In this document: positions 24,544 to 37,130 of the stretch, in pieces
Layout: every line of letters starts with the position of its first letter
How positions within the stretch are numbered: position 1 is the first letter of the stretch
Assembly (NCBI GenBank): GCA_027924585.1
Contig: BSBM01000870.1
Location: 62,001 to 126,000, forward strand
DNA length: 64,000 nt
DNA from: Larix kaempferi
Lineage: Eukaryota > Streptophyta > Pinopsida > Pinales > Pinaceae
Direction: 5' to 3'
Notes under the pieces: model-generated
The model's input: the letters and a program-made list of their open reading frames with translations, nothing else
What the model was told of the DNA's origin: nothing
Database searches by the model: none
Position numbers and translations under genes: made by a program

Positions 24544-27500
24544 CCTCCTACCCCTCTCCCTCTCCCTCCTCCTCCTCCTCCTCCTCCTTCAACCCCCTTC
24601 CTCGTCCCCTCCTCCTCCACCCCCTCCTCCACCTCCTCACCTCCATCCTCACCTCCCTTCTTGTACCCCCCTCTTACCCCTCTCCCCTACCACATCGCCC
24701 CCCCCCATCCTCTTCCACCTCTACCACTCCCACTTTTCCTTCCACCCTTGCTTCTCCTCCTCCTCCCCCTATCCCTTCCCCCTTCATTCCCATCCCACCA
24801 TACTGCTCCTTCACCCTTCTCCCCCTCCTCCTCTCCCCCTAAAACTATTCCGCAACTTCCTCCTCCCCATCCCCCATATCCCCACTCCTCCTCATCCTCC
24901 TCCCCCTCTACCTCTCCCCCTCCCCAACCCTCCAACCTCCTTCCCCTCCCACCTCCTTCCCCTCCTCTTACCCAAATCCTCCACCTCATCACCCTCTCCC
25001 TCTCCCTCTCCCTACTCCCCCTCCTTATCCTCCCATTACTCCCCTTTCCCACTCCCATAACCCCTCTCCACCCTTGTCCTCCTCTCTTCCCTCCCCATGC
25101 CCCTTCCCTCTGCATCCTCCTCCCTCATCCTCCTCCTCCCATCCTCCCTCACCATACCCCCCCTTCCCCCTCTCATTTCCCCCCCATCCTTCACCTTATC
25201 CCCCTATCCCTACTCCTATGATCCCCTCCCATCACCCGCTCCTCCTCCTCCTCACCCTGCAAAGCCCCTCCTTTCCCTCCTTTCACTCCCCCCCTCTCCT
25301 CCTCCTCCTCCCACTGCCCATCTCCCTCCTCCTCCTCCTCCTCCTCCTCCTTCACCTCTAAATAAACCTAGTCTCTCCCGATCCTCCCTCTCCTCCTCCT
25401 CCCATCCCAATCCCTATCCCCCAAAACCTCCCACCTCCTCCTCCTCCCCCCTCTCCCCTTTCCCCAATGCTCCCCTCCATTCCCCCCTCCACCTCCTCCA
25501 TCACCTTTCCCTGATACTTCTCCCCCTCCCCCTCCTCCACCTCCCCACTCCACTCTCCCATCTCCCACCCTCCTCTCATCCTCCCCTTCATCCAAACCCC
25601 TTCCCCCTTCCTCCACCTCAACTCCTCCTCCTCCACCTCCTCACCCCACTCATCATACCACCCCTCCTCCCTCCCACATCACTCCCTCCTCCTCTGCCCC
25701 CTCTCCCCATGATCCCCTCCCACCCCTCCCCTTATCCCCCTCCCACCCCTCCCCTTATCCCTTTCCCTCTCCCTAGTCCCCCTCCCACCCCTCCCCTTAT
25801 CCCTTTCCCTCTCCCTATCCCCCCTCCTCCTCCTCCCCTTACCCCGCCTTTCCTCCGCCCCCTCCACACTCTCCCTCCATCCTTCTCCTGCCCCCCTCTC
25901 CCTCATCACCCTACCATTATCGCCCACCTTCCTCCTCCACATATCCCCCCCTTCCCCTCTCCTCCCCTCCCCCTCCAACCTCGTCCCCCTCCCTTTCCCC
26001 CACTCCTCCACCTCCTCCCACTCTCCCTCTTCCTTTTGATCCTACCCCTCCTCCTCCTACCCTTACCCCTCTCTCCTCCTCCCCCTTCATTTCCATCCCA
26101 CCAATACTACACGTCTTCCTCCACCTCTCCATCACCCTCTCCTCTCCCCATAATTGCTCTCCTACTCCTCTCACCTCCCTCTCTATCCCCCAAAACCTCC
26201 CACCTCCACCTCCTCCCCCTCTCCCCTTAGCGCACCTCTCCCCTCCCTTCCCCTCCCCCTCATCCTCATCTTCCTCCTCCCGTCCCCAACTCCCCCACCC
26301 CCCCTCCCCCTCCTATTACCCCCCTCCCCTCCCCACTAGCATTCCCACTCCCCCTCCCCCTCTCACCCTCACTTTAATCCTTTTTCCTCCTCCCCATATC
26401 CCCTCCCCACTTTCTCCTCCTACTCCTCCTCCTCCCCCTCCACTCCCCTACCCACTCTTCCCACATCCCTGCCCACCTCCTCCACCTCCAACCCATCCCC
26501 CTCTAACTCCTTCTCCTCATCCTTGTCATTCCCTCTCCCTTCCTCCTACCTTCCTCCACCCCCTGATCCTTCCCTTGTCCCCTCCTCCTCCTCTCCTTCC
26601 CCCCTCCTCCTCCTCCTATTTCCCCATCACCCCCCCTTCCTCCTCACACCTCCTCTCTCCCCCTCCCCTTTCCATCCTCTCCTCCCCCTCCTCCTCCATA
26701 TCCCCCTCTCCCTCCTCCCCCTATGCTCTACCTCCCCTCCACTCCCCCTTCTGATCCTTGAATCCCTTTCCCTCCTCCTATCCCATCCCTCTCACCCTCT
26801 CCTCCTCCTCCACCACTCGCTCCCCCTCTCCTCTGCCCATCCTACCCACCCTCCATTCCCTTCTCCTATCCCTCTTCCTCCTCCTCCTCCCCCTTAACTC
26901 CCCTCCCCTCCCCTCCTCCTTTTCCCCCCTCCCCTCCCTTCCTCCCCTCCTCCTTCACATTTCTAACACCCCCCACTCCCCTCTCTTCGCCCCCGCTCCT
27001 CATCCTCCCCCCCCACCACCCTCTCTTGTCATCCCCTTGCCCCTCTCCCACTCCCCTACCCCTCACCCTCCTCCCTCTCTCCTCCTCCAACACTCCCTTC
27101 CCCTTGCCCCTCCCTAGCCTCCCTTCTCAACTTCCTCCTCCTCCTCACCCTCTTGTTCCCTCGTCCTTGTACTCCTCCTTCCCCTTTCTCCTTCACCCTC
27201 CTCTCCCCTTTTGTTCCCCCCTCCTCCTCATCAACCAAACCCCTCTTCTACCCTCTCCATCCTCCTCCCCCTTGTCCTCCTCACCCTCGTCCTCTTCCTC
27301 TCCCTCCTCCTCCTCCATACACCCCTCCTCCTCCCCCTCCTCCTCTTCCTCCTCCCACTCTCCCTTCCACTCGCCCATCCCCATCCTCCCCACACCTTCC
27401 CTTTCTATCCCCTACTACCATCCTCCTCCTCCTCCTCCTCCACCCACTGCTCCTCCTCCTATCCATCCCCCTCCTCCTCCCACTCACCCCTCCCTGTCCT

Positions 27501-28860
27501 CCCAACACCTTCCATCTCCCTCCCTTACTACCATCCTCCTCCTCCTCATATCCCTCTCCCTCCTTCTCCTCCTCCTCCTCCTCCCCATCCCTCTCATCCC
27601 CCTCCTCCTCCTCACTCCCTACTCCAATTCCCCTCCTTCTCCCCCACTCCATTCCCCCATACCCTCCCCTTCCCCCCCTCTCCTCCTCCTCCTCTCACTT
27701 CCACTCTCCCCAATCCTCCACCCCCCTCCAATCTTTCTCCTCCACCCGCTCCCCCCTCCCACTCCTTCTCCCCCCTCTTCCTCGTCCTCCTTCCCACCCA
27801 TCCCCTCAACTCCCCCCCCCTCCTCCTTCCCACCCATCCCCTCAACTCCCCCCCCTCCCCTCCCCCTTCTCCCACTACCACTCTACCACTTCTCCTCCCA
27901 CTCCCCTTCTCCCTGCCATACGCCTCCTCCTCCAACCCTCCCGGTATCTCTCCCTTCTCCTCTTCATCACCCTCTCCCTTCCTCTCACCCATCCCTCTTC
28001 TCCTCCTCTTCTCTCCCCCCTCCCTCCTCCCATTCCCCTCCTCCCCCACTGCATTCCCCCAATACACTCCCCTTCCCCCCCTCCCCTCCTCCTCCTCTCA
28101 CTTCCACTCTCCCCAATCCTCTATCCCCCATCCAATCTTTCTCCTCCACCCGCTTCCCCATCCAACTCCTTCTGCCCCCTCCTTCTCCCCCCTCCCCTCC
28201 TCTTTCTCCCACTTCCACTCTACCGACTCCTCCTCCCACTCCCTTTCTCCCTACCATATGACTCCTCCTCCAACCCTCGCCAGATCCCTCCCTTATCCTC
28301 CTCTTCTTCACCCTCTCCCTTCCTCTCTCCCATCCCCTTCCTCGCCCCTGCTCCCCTCCACCCCCTATAGCTCCTCCTCCTCCGCTACACCCCATCCTCC
28401 TCCCCTACCTCCCTCCTCCTCCCCCTCTTCCTCTTTCGTCCCCTGCTCCCTCCTCCTCCTCCTCCTTCCCCTGCTCCCCCCCTCCTCTCCTCCTCCTCCT
28501 CCTCCTCTTCCTCCCAGTCTCCCTACCCCACCTCTCCCCATCCCCTCTACCCCTCACCATCCCCCCTTTCCTCCTCCTCCTCCTCTCTCTCCCTCAACTC
28601 CCTCTCCCCCCTTCTCCTTATCCTTCTCCCCCTCTCCTCTCTCCCCCACCCCTCCTCTTCATCACCCCTCTCCCCCTCCCCCTCCCTTTTATCCTCTTGG
28701 CCCATACCCCTTGCACCCTCACCCACTCCACATCCCTTCCCTCTCCCACTCCTCCACCTTTGGATACACCCCATTCCTCCTTTACCCTTCAATTGCACGC
28801 TATCCTCCCAACCTTTTTCTTTTCTTTTTCCCACATCCACACCTACTCCTTTTCTTCATA
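24544..28860 (+). repeat. Giant polypyrimidine tract D, unit 2 (~4.3 kb)
   Basis: This is the longest essentially complete tract, with both flanks preserved. It starts at CCTCCTACCCC, directly after an AT-rich flank. From about 28690 it passes through a mixed transition (TTGGATACACCCC, CAATTGCACGC, TTTTTCTTTTCTTTTTCCC) into AT-rich DNA. Local expansions include repeated CCCTCCCACCCCTCCCCTTA units at 25710-25820 and a 34-bp duplication near 27788-27850. Runs of C3-C5 at short spacing are frequent, so the - strand is rich in potential G-quadruplex sequence. Confidence 0.93.
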
Positions 28861-29811
28861 TATTCATCTTAATAACATTTCTCATATAGTCACTTATAAA
28901 GCACTTCCCTACTCTTAGTACAACAACTTAAAAATAATTATAATTATAATTTAATGATATTGCATGAAATATAATTTTCCACATATATATATCTTTTCAA
29001 ACAACTATAGAAAGTTCTCTAAATATGTCATAGTACAATACAAAGAAGATTAAATTAATTTAAAAATAATAAACTATGAAAATGATTTTAAAAAATAAAA
29101 TATGTAAACTACTAAGATGAGAAGTCTACTATCCAATCAAATCTTTGACCATTCTTTGAAGATTTTAAGATTTAGGGCAATAATCCTTATATATATAATT
29201 TAATTCATATATTTTACTTTTATTAAGATTTATATTATAAATTATAAATTTTTCTTTAAGATTTTCAATAAAAAAATGCTAATTGTAAAAAACCAACCAT
29301 AAACATAAAATATAAATGATATTCACATAAATATTTTCATAAAAAGTATGAAATAACTCTAAAACCATTTTCATAGAAACTTTCCTTATAAATGTTGAAG
29401 CAACATAAAACTAAAAATCTAAAACAATTAGCATGCGGAATTTCATAAGAGTCTTTCCCTTTTTTTAATTAATAAATATAAAATAAAGATTTCATAATGT
29501 GTAAGATGATAGGAACCAACCAGAATTTGATCGCACCGAATAAACTCAAAAGCCGTAAATCTAAATATGAAGAGAAGATAGTAATGGATAAACCCCAAAA
29601 ATCTGGCACACCTAGCTCACCTACACACAAAAACCTGGCACACCTAGCTCACTTTCACCCACACGTCGTGAATCCGACTGGAAGCAGATGCCACTTTCTC
29701 AAACACCGTCGAATGTCGAATCCCATTCTAAGAAATCACGGAGTTTCAACGCCAGCTAAGGAAGGCAAGCTTATGGAACATGGATACCATGTCAGAGAAG
29801 TGTTGGTTAAT

Positions 29812-29911
29812 TGTAACGCTTAATTGTAACGGGAGGAGGCGTTACAACAAACGGGAGGCGTTACACTTTACTGGACGGGTAGGCGTTACACTTTACTGGA
29901 GGGGTTACACT
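29812..29911 (+). repeat. GTTAC-rich imperfect tandem repeats
   Basis: TAATTGTAACG twice, then GGGAGGCGTTACACTTTACT-type segments three times. The block is also found near 47600-47700 and 54335-54440 with scattered differences. Confidence 0.7.
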
Positions 29912-30303
29912 TGGCTCGGGCCGATTCATTCGCACACACATTTATTTAATATTGTAGGGGCTGACGGCCGGAAAATTGTATTCATTCTGCATACCCATCC
30001 CAATGCATTTTAGGGACAAATTTATTTAGGGTTTCAGAAATTGAATGTGCGTCAACACTATTGTGAATTGACATTTTATCTGTAGAGTTTTGTTAGAAAA
30101 AAAAAATTAATTAATTGATGTAAAATAGGGATCCTTGACTGCCAACTTGTCAACGTAGTGAAGAAATCCTTGACTGGCCACTTGGCGTGCAAGTTAAATT
30201 TCAAGAAAAATCGATGGCACAACAATCATATTTTAAAGGAATGAAAGACGACAATATAGTATGGAGCCCAATGCCCATGGCATTGGAGCTATGCAAGCCA
30301 GAT

Positions 30304-30377
30304 GGGTGCTTGTATTGACCGTTGTGATTCAGGCGTATTTGGGTGCTTGTATTGACCATTGTGATTCAGGCGTATGT
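30304..30377 (+). repeat. 37-bp tandem repeat, two copies
   Basis: GGGTGCTTGTATTGACC followed by TTGTGATTCAGGCGTAT starts at 30304 and 30341. Units 3 and 3b have three copies, the middle one carrying a different end (ATTTATTTACAGTTGGAT). Confidence 0.85.
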
Positions 30378-30672
30378 GTGATTTGATGTTTTAACACTCT
30401 TTCGATGTTACAGTTTCAGCCTGACAAATCTGCTTGCAAGGATTCGAACGCGGGTCTATAGCGAAACTGGGAAAAGGAGGCTGTCAAGCTCTTTAAAATC
30501 TTGTAAGCAATAATATGCTTAAGAGTGCTACCACAAACATATATGGTACATACAAGCCAGAGTTGCAAAAAAGAAGCCACTCTGATTATGTGAGCCACTA
30601 CAGTTTAAGATGAGTAATATGATAAAAGTTTGTGCATCGCTTACTCGCAGTGAAAACAAGTACCAGGAATGG

Positions 30673-31897
30673 CAAAATGAACGTGGGATGGAAAATGAAT
30701 GTGAAACGAGAAGGAATATTGTGCAGAATCGTCACCAACGTCATTGGAAATGTTGAATCGCTTAGGATGAAACCCTATGCTTCATAGCGCAGAACAAAAC
30801 CAAACCCATTTTGCTATGGGTTAAGCCACTTTAAAAAAATTAAAACCAAATCTTTTATATCACAAGTTTGTGCCTCAAATCTTATGCAAAGTCCAAAAAA
30901 TTTAAACTATAGATGCTTGAGATTTTCTAGGGTTTTTTAGAAGAGCCGAAATCAAACATTTATTCCAAGGAAAAGAAAAAGAAAAAAAACATAAATGAAA
31001 TCACTAGAATATGGCTTTTGATATCAAAGCAAAACTCAGAGAACATAATAAAAAACCATTCTACTCCTAACAAAACCCAATCCACATCGCAACGCTCAAG
31101 AACAAAACCCATACCTCATTGCAACGCCCAAGTGATTAACATAAATGAATGAGGTTGCTTCTAAGGGACGTGCTACGCGCTAGAGGAAATAATAATAGAA
31201 CATACCTTGAATTGAATCCCCGCAATTTTCGAGAGAAAACATTGATCTTAGTTGCATCATCCTCCTTTCCACCATTCAAGTTCATCCAGCAGCCCAAATT
31301 CTTTGCCCCTATTTCTGTCCAGCCTCCTCAGACATTAAACCACAATGACACATTAAACCATAGTCCGATTCAGACACCCATTAAACCACAATTAGACATT
31401 AAACCACAATCAAACAAACCCATGCTCAGACATTAAACCACAATCAGATTCAGACACCCGACCACTGGAACCGGGAAACCCAAGCACACAAACGCACCAA
31501 AGGAGGAAGGAGGAGGTAAATATTGAAATCCAAAACACACCAGATGAGTCAACAGATGGAACCGTTAGCACATGAATCATCTGGTAAATCCAAGACGCCA
31601 CTCTCATGCTTTTCGTCAATTGTGATTCATGCTTTTTTCTTTCTATTTTAATTCATGTTTTTTGCCAACTGCACTGCCTGAGGGTTTCTCCGTTCGGCAT
31701 GTCTACCATTCAGCTTAGAACCCTTTGGCTCAGACGGTAGACCATCGTGTTCAATAGCTAATAGGATATGTGAGCTGGTTCGTTGAGATGGTCGACGAGG
31801 CAATACGAGATGGTTACCGAGGGCCTTATTTGTCTCTTCCCTGATATTCATTTCGAAGGGCCTCCCATCATTTCATTTCGAACGGAAGACTTCCGAG
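30673..31897. other. Block F leader, unit 2
   Basis: Equivalent of 12959-14206, from AAAATGAACGTGGG to the pseudogene ATG. It differs from unit 1 by substitutions and a missing stretch after 31621 (a GATTTATGATTTTC-type segment). No gene was seen. Confidence 0.6.
31330..31460 (+). repeat. TTAAACCA minisatellite, unit 2
   Basis: The same five-copy arrangement as at 13616-13746. Confidence 0.85.
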
Positions 31898-32627
31898 ATG
31901 GATCAGCGACACAGAGCGACACAGAGCACTGGGAATTTTTAAATGGGCATTCTGTATCGCAGCCTTCGCGACCTTTGTAGAAAGAAATCTCCACTCATCG
32001 TCATCGTCATTGTCCTTACACAATCGGCCAGAAAAATGCTCCCATCATTTCTACCATAGAGCACAAGGACGTAGCCTTGCAGGGGCTCCGATTGGGACAT
32101 CGATATTCTCTGGTCCTTCGGTAAGTACTTCGTTGACTTGAAGATCGGAACCCCGCCGAAGCGCTTCTTGCTCATAGATTACAGAGGCAATGACTTAGTA
32201 TGGGTGAATTGCCACTACCAGTACCATGGCCGAAAGAGGCACCGCAACCGAAAAAGAAAGAATGTCTCCAGGAGAGTTTTCAACGCCTACGCATTCTCCA
32301 CATTCCACCCGATCACGTGCGCATCACAAGAATGCTAGATGGTCTTGGGGCCGTCTTCCTGCAACTTATGTCGCCCAATGAACTGCATTTACCAGTATTC
32401 ATATTCGGACCTGTTGAGCAGCTGTGGCATCTTCACCTCTGATACATCCAAAAATAAGATCCGCCAATAGATCCTTGCCGAGACCCCGAATCCCAAATAT
32501 GGCCTTCGGTTGTAGCACCAGAAAGCAAGACAATAGCTTCGATGGGACCATAAAAGTCTGCTCCCCTCCACGGATGAACACCAGTTTGGAGAAATGCACA
32601 GATACACAAAACCCTAGCGCTCCATAA
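31898..32627 (+). pseudogene. Nepenthesin-like protease pseudogene, unit 2
   Basis: This copy has the clearest catalytic-region match: from 32120 it reads GKYFVDLKIGTPPKRFLLID and then YRGNDLVWVNC, where the family has DTGSDLxWVxC. It shares every lesion of unit 1: the 10-bp duplication after the ATG (31898), the frameshift before 32120, DTG to YRG, the TAG after QEC (32336) and truncation after NSFDG. PNMAFGCSTRKQDNSFDG is closer to the family pattern than in unit 1. The inverted filler in unit 4 matches 32499-32523 of this copy exactly. Confidence 0.85.
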
Positions 32628-32921
32628 AGATAATTCACTAGCCGTTAGAATGCCAGACGATATCAAACTCAAAAAATAGATAGTTAAATATTTGAATTTA
32701 ACTATAGTTAATTCAAACTCATCCAACGGTATAGATTAAGAATATTGTAATGTTCAAACGTTCAAATTCAAATTATCGATAAAAGTAGTGTCACGGTTAG
32801 AGCGTGCTCCAGCACCACCACTCTCACAAAGCAATGTGCCGATGAAAACTTCAACCTAACTTTTTTGTTTATCCATTTAATCATTAATTCTGGTGACTTA
32901 TCCCTATCTCTATCCCAAAAA
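32628..32921. other. Unit 2 right tail
   Basis: AT-rich non-coding tail with one copy of the 63-bp element and the intact TTATCGATAAAAGTAGTG segment missing from unit 1. No gene was seen. Confidence 0.7.
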
Positions 32922-34968
32922 TTTAATTAACAATATTACTTTTCATTTTTATATATATAGATATATTTTTCCCAAATATTTAATTAACAATATTATCTTC
33001 CATTTAATACATATAAATATCAATAGTCTTGGCAAACTACCCATAAATTGTAATAAGCTTGGAGAAAAATGACAAAAGCAAACATAACAATTGCTTAAAG
33101 ATTACACACATTTTTGATTTATTTTGTATCCATGTGACCCTCATAGCCATTGCGTTGTGGCCTCTAACACATCACAAAAAATCCCAATGCAAATTCGGGT
33201 GCCATGTCACATATACCTTGAAACAACTATATGCCATAGCTCAACATCCTTAAATAAATTTGAATAGCTTGACTCATTGCTACATAAAAAGAAACCATGA
33301 GTGTATAATAGTGATAAAGAATTTCAATTAAATCATCATAATTTCAATGAGATCTTAATGCCACAAAAATAACACTAGATGTGTTCAATGATGTAGAAGA
33401 CTTCAATGAGAAAGTTGAAGATGAGTTCTATGTGACGCTAGCACGGTGACAACTTTGAATTAAATTGTAAATAAACCACAAAATCCTGTAACTCTCTTAA
33501 ATTTGAGTCCTACGATTGGATAATGATAATAATTTATCTGAAAATTACTAAATAATGTTCCATGTTTGATATGGTCAAGCCCGTTACCTTGACCTTGGTC
33601 ATGGAGCTTTATTTCCTAAGCATAAGTAATGATTCAATGGGATTTATTCGGTGTCCTAGACCTTGAGACTTGACACCTAGAACTTGAGACTTGAGAACCA
33701 ACAACGTTTGCATCTCAAGCTTGAGAAACAAACTCCACCACACACAACCGAAACATCAAACTAATGCCCAACTTTAATATATCTTTGCGGATTCAAAAAA
33801 TTCCAAGGCTCAACTTTATAATCAAATTTGCAGTAGTAGTAGGAAAAACCTACCATTGCCAAGGCATTTTCTTGGATCCTAGATGCCACACTCGCCTCTT
33901 CACATTCAAAGAAGACTTCGTGCCCTCAAATATGTTACTCTACTCCTTCTAGACGCCATGCTAGATGCCATGTTGGCCTCTTCACATTCAAAGAAGACTC
34001 GCCCAGCTCAAATATGTGTGGTAGTGTGAGCACATCAAATCAAAGCGAGAGTTAATGGAAAATAAAATACATATAATATCATAATATTACTAAGGGAAAA
34101 AAAAAGCATCCATAGCGAGCAACCCCCCCAAAATAAAAAATCCATAGCCAACATCCAAAAAAAGCAAACTGCATAAAAAGTAAATAAATAAATAGAGACT
34201 ATAACATGTTAATAGAGTAAGTATATTAATCAACCAATTCCCTAAATTGTTGAACTCCAAATATCTAGTTTTTAATTAATATTTTTGTTATTAACAAAGT
34301 TTTTAATTAATATTTTTGTTATTACCTCACATGTGGCATTTAAAACTCTAGATGAGAACTTAAAATTTAATATTTAGATTAAGGATATCGTTATTTTTAG
34401 TTAGCTAAATTTAAATTTATCTTTCAATCTTTTTAAAAGAATGTTGTTATTCTATAAACAATTTAGATTCAAATTCTAATTTTCAAATAAAATATGAAAA
34501 AAATATAACTCTACTTCAAATTTAGGTTAAGAATATTGTTCCAAAAATCTAAATTCAAACTCATTTTTGAAGAAAAATTCTACTTTTTTAATTACAACAA
34601 AGCTTAATAGCCATAAGGTGAAAACCTCTATCCTTTTCCTTTTTGTAAACATGCCAAAGAGGCACACCACATGGATGCATACTTTTATTTAAATTTAAAC
34701 TTTTTTATAGCACTTCACATACTTTTATGATTAATGATTTAAATAAAGCTATAAAAAAATTAAACATCACATATGTTGGGTGATGTAATTGATTCATAGT
34801 TGACTTATCTTATAATAGAATGTTTTGTTTTTTAATTTAATGTTGAAAAACAAAATTTTATATGTATATGTATTTTTTTTTGGTTAAGATGATAAAACTT
34901 ATTATAATTTATTTGTATAATTGGAAATGAGGATAATCATTTTTAACTCATAAAGTAAATGTAACTTA

Positions 34969-35340
34969 ATTCATTTATGTTATTTAAATGTAAAAAAATC
35001 AATAAATATAATTTATTAAAATAAATTATATTTAATGACGTGATCTATATTTATATCATTTTAATTTATTAAATAATGAACCTTTTAAATTCAATTTGAT
35101 TTTTAAGAATTAATAAATTATACATTTTAATTTATTGCACCAAAAGTAGTTAAAATTTAGAAGTAAATAATATTCACTTAAATCATACACAATTATTATT
35201 ATTTTAAATTATAAAATAATAATTAATTTTATTATTTTAAAATATAAAAAGAAATTCATTTATGTTATTTAAATGTAAAAAATAAATATAATTTATTAAA
35301 ATAAACTATATTTTATACCAATTTAATCTATCAAAGAATG
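34969..35340 (+). repeat. Direct repeat with 285-bp period, unit 3
   Basis: ATTCATTTATGTTATTTAAA, with following AATATAATTTATTAAAATAA, occurs at 34969 and 35254. Unit 1 has only one hybrid copy, starting in the first and ending in the second. That is what homologous deletion between the two repeats would leave. Confidence 0.75.
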
Positions 35341-37025
35341 AAAATTTAAGAATCAATTTAATTTTTAGGAATTAATAACTTAGAATTTTTAATTTACTGC
35401 ACCAAGAGTAGCGAGGTGCTTATAAGGGGTACTAAAAATAAAAAGTATTTACAAAAAATTATGTCAGCTCATAAAATAAAAAATGAAAACCAAATAAAAA
35501 AAATTAAAAAATCCATATCCACTCATAAAATAAAAATTTAAAATCAAATAAAAAGTCATTATAAAATAACACCTCAAGAAATTGGATGCCTCTAGGTGTT
35601 TGATAGATATGCATTTAGGATGGATCTATGCTGGTTATAGATATATGAAGAAGATGATAAAGATGATATGTTATTAATATTTCCGTCTATTTGATTTTAA
35701 AAAGGAAATGAGTCTATACTCAAAAAGAAAAAGATTTAAGAGAAGCATCCCTAAATCACCATAGTTATGATGAGATAAAATATTAGGAAAGTGAGTATCA
35801 TGAAAAATGTTTTGAAATTATGCTTTAATGTGGGTATATATTACAATGATATATAAACACAATGAGATTATATATATATATATGGATATTTAATACTCTA
35901 ATTTTCTTTCTTGTAAGAGGGTTGAATTTCACATTTGTAGATTAGTAATTCATAAGAATGAGTTATCTATAATAACTTTATTCTCCTAAACTTTTTGGAA
36001 TATCAATGAATTATTAAGACCCAATAATAAATAAATATTCATTATTTTATTTTTTTATGTTTTTATTTTCCAAGGTTTTGTGAGAATTTTTTTAGGGATG
36101 ATTCTTGTCACATTCATGAAATGAGGGAGCAAGTGTAATATCTATAGTATAGAATATAATTATAGTTAATAGAAAATAAATATTAAAGCTTGTCATAGGT
36201 GTTGTATATAAGCTTGGACTAGATGGAATATTGAGAAGATGTGTCCCACCAACATACACTAAGAATTCAATAATGGAATCATCACATTATGGATTCTTGT
36301 GAATACATGCAATATAACAAGCACACCATAGATGATTTTTTGTTTAGGACTATGGTGGTTGGATATGCTTGAGAATTGTTCCAAGTTGGTGAGGAAATGT
36401 GGGTAGTGTTATAGTATAACTCACAAGCTACATGTGGGTGGTTTTCACACATTGAATCCCATAATGTCTAGCTATCCTTTCTAGCATTGGGGATAGGACT
36501 GCATTTGTCCTTTTGTGCTAGTAAATAGAAATAAAGGCAAAGGAAAGTATATAATTATAATTTCCAACTTATTTATGAAGTGGAAAAATATGAGAACTAT
36601 CTTTCATTAGTTTCAAAGTCACATGAGGATAATAAGAAGGGGGCTCCCAAGAGGAAAACTTGAATTGATTCAAATTATAAACTTGATGTCTGATTTTTAA
36701 TATGCCAATATGCTAGTGCGCAAATATGACCTTTTACGCCTAATTTGAATGTTCAAAGGATAGATATTATGGATGGATAAAGAGGGAAAATAAGGAATAA
36801 AAGGGGATAGGGATATTAAGATACATATAGAGATAAAATTTGATCTAGTTTTCCTTCCAAGCACTCATGCTGTATTTCCTCCTTTCATCTAAAGTGAAGT
36901 GGTTTTTTATGCAATTCGATAAATTATCTTTATGGTTATTTAAATTATGAAAACAATATTTAAGGATAAAAGTTGGATGTGATCAGAAGGATATAAGTTG
37001 GAAGTGATTTGGTCTCAAGGGATCA

Positions 37026-37130
37026 TATCAGGGTATTGGTGAAGGTATCAAGGTATTAGTGAAGTTATCAATGAAGGACTCAGTGAAGGTATCAATGAAG
37101 GTCTCAGTGAAGCCTGGTATCAAGGTATCA
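37026..37130 (+). repeat. Degenerate GGTATCAA minisatellite, unit 3
   Basis: Same block as 3816-3923, with a short loss at its start (CATATCAGGG instead of CATAGTATCAAGG). Confidence 0.75.

Larger units (their letters stand above)
28861..30672. other. AT-rich block E, unit 2 (absent from unit 1)
   Basis: This non-coding spacer is between the tract and the block F leader. A 108-codon frame starts with ATG at 29497. It is nearly identical in unit 3b (54022) but broken by indels in unit 3, crosses a 32-bp tandem duplication (29603/29635) and matches no known family, so it is left uncalled. GTTAC-rich repeats occur at 29812-29911. On the - strand near 30440 there is a GTTCGAATC motif resembling a Pol III B box, but the arms needed for a tRNA do not pair. 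Confidence 0.65.
15272..32921 (+). repeat. Long tandem repeat, unit 2 (most complete, 17650 bp)
   Basis: This copy contains all blocks A to F in order and serves as the reference for the others. The next copy of its first bases is at 32922. Unit-specific changes are a 55-bp tandem duplication at 17546, a 144-bp loss at 23917, and a single rather than doubled 63-bp element in the tail (32619). Confidence 0.93.

Noticed and set aside
29497-29823. 108-codon frame almost identical in units 2 and 3b
   Set aside because: Broken by indels in unit 3, crosses a 32-bp tandem duplication and has no recognisable family.
30425-30490. tRNA-like B box (GTTCGAATC) on the minus strand
   Set aside because: The bases on either side of the loop do not form a five-pair stem, no acceptor stem or A box at the right distance was found, and the motif varies between units. 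At most a trace of a SINE.
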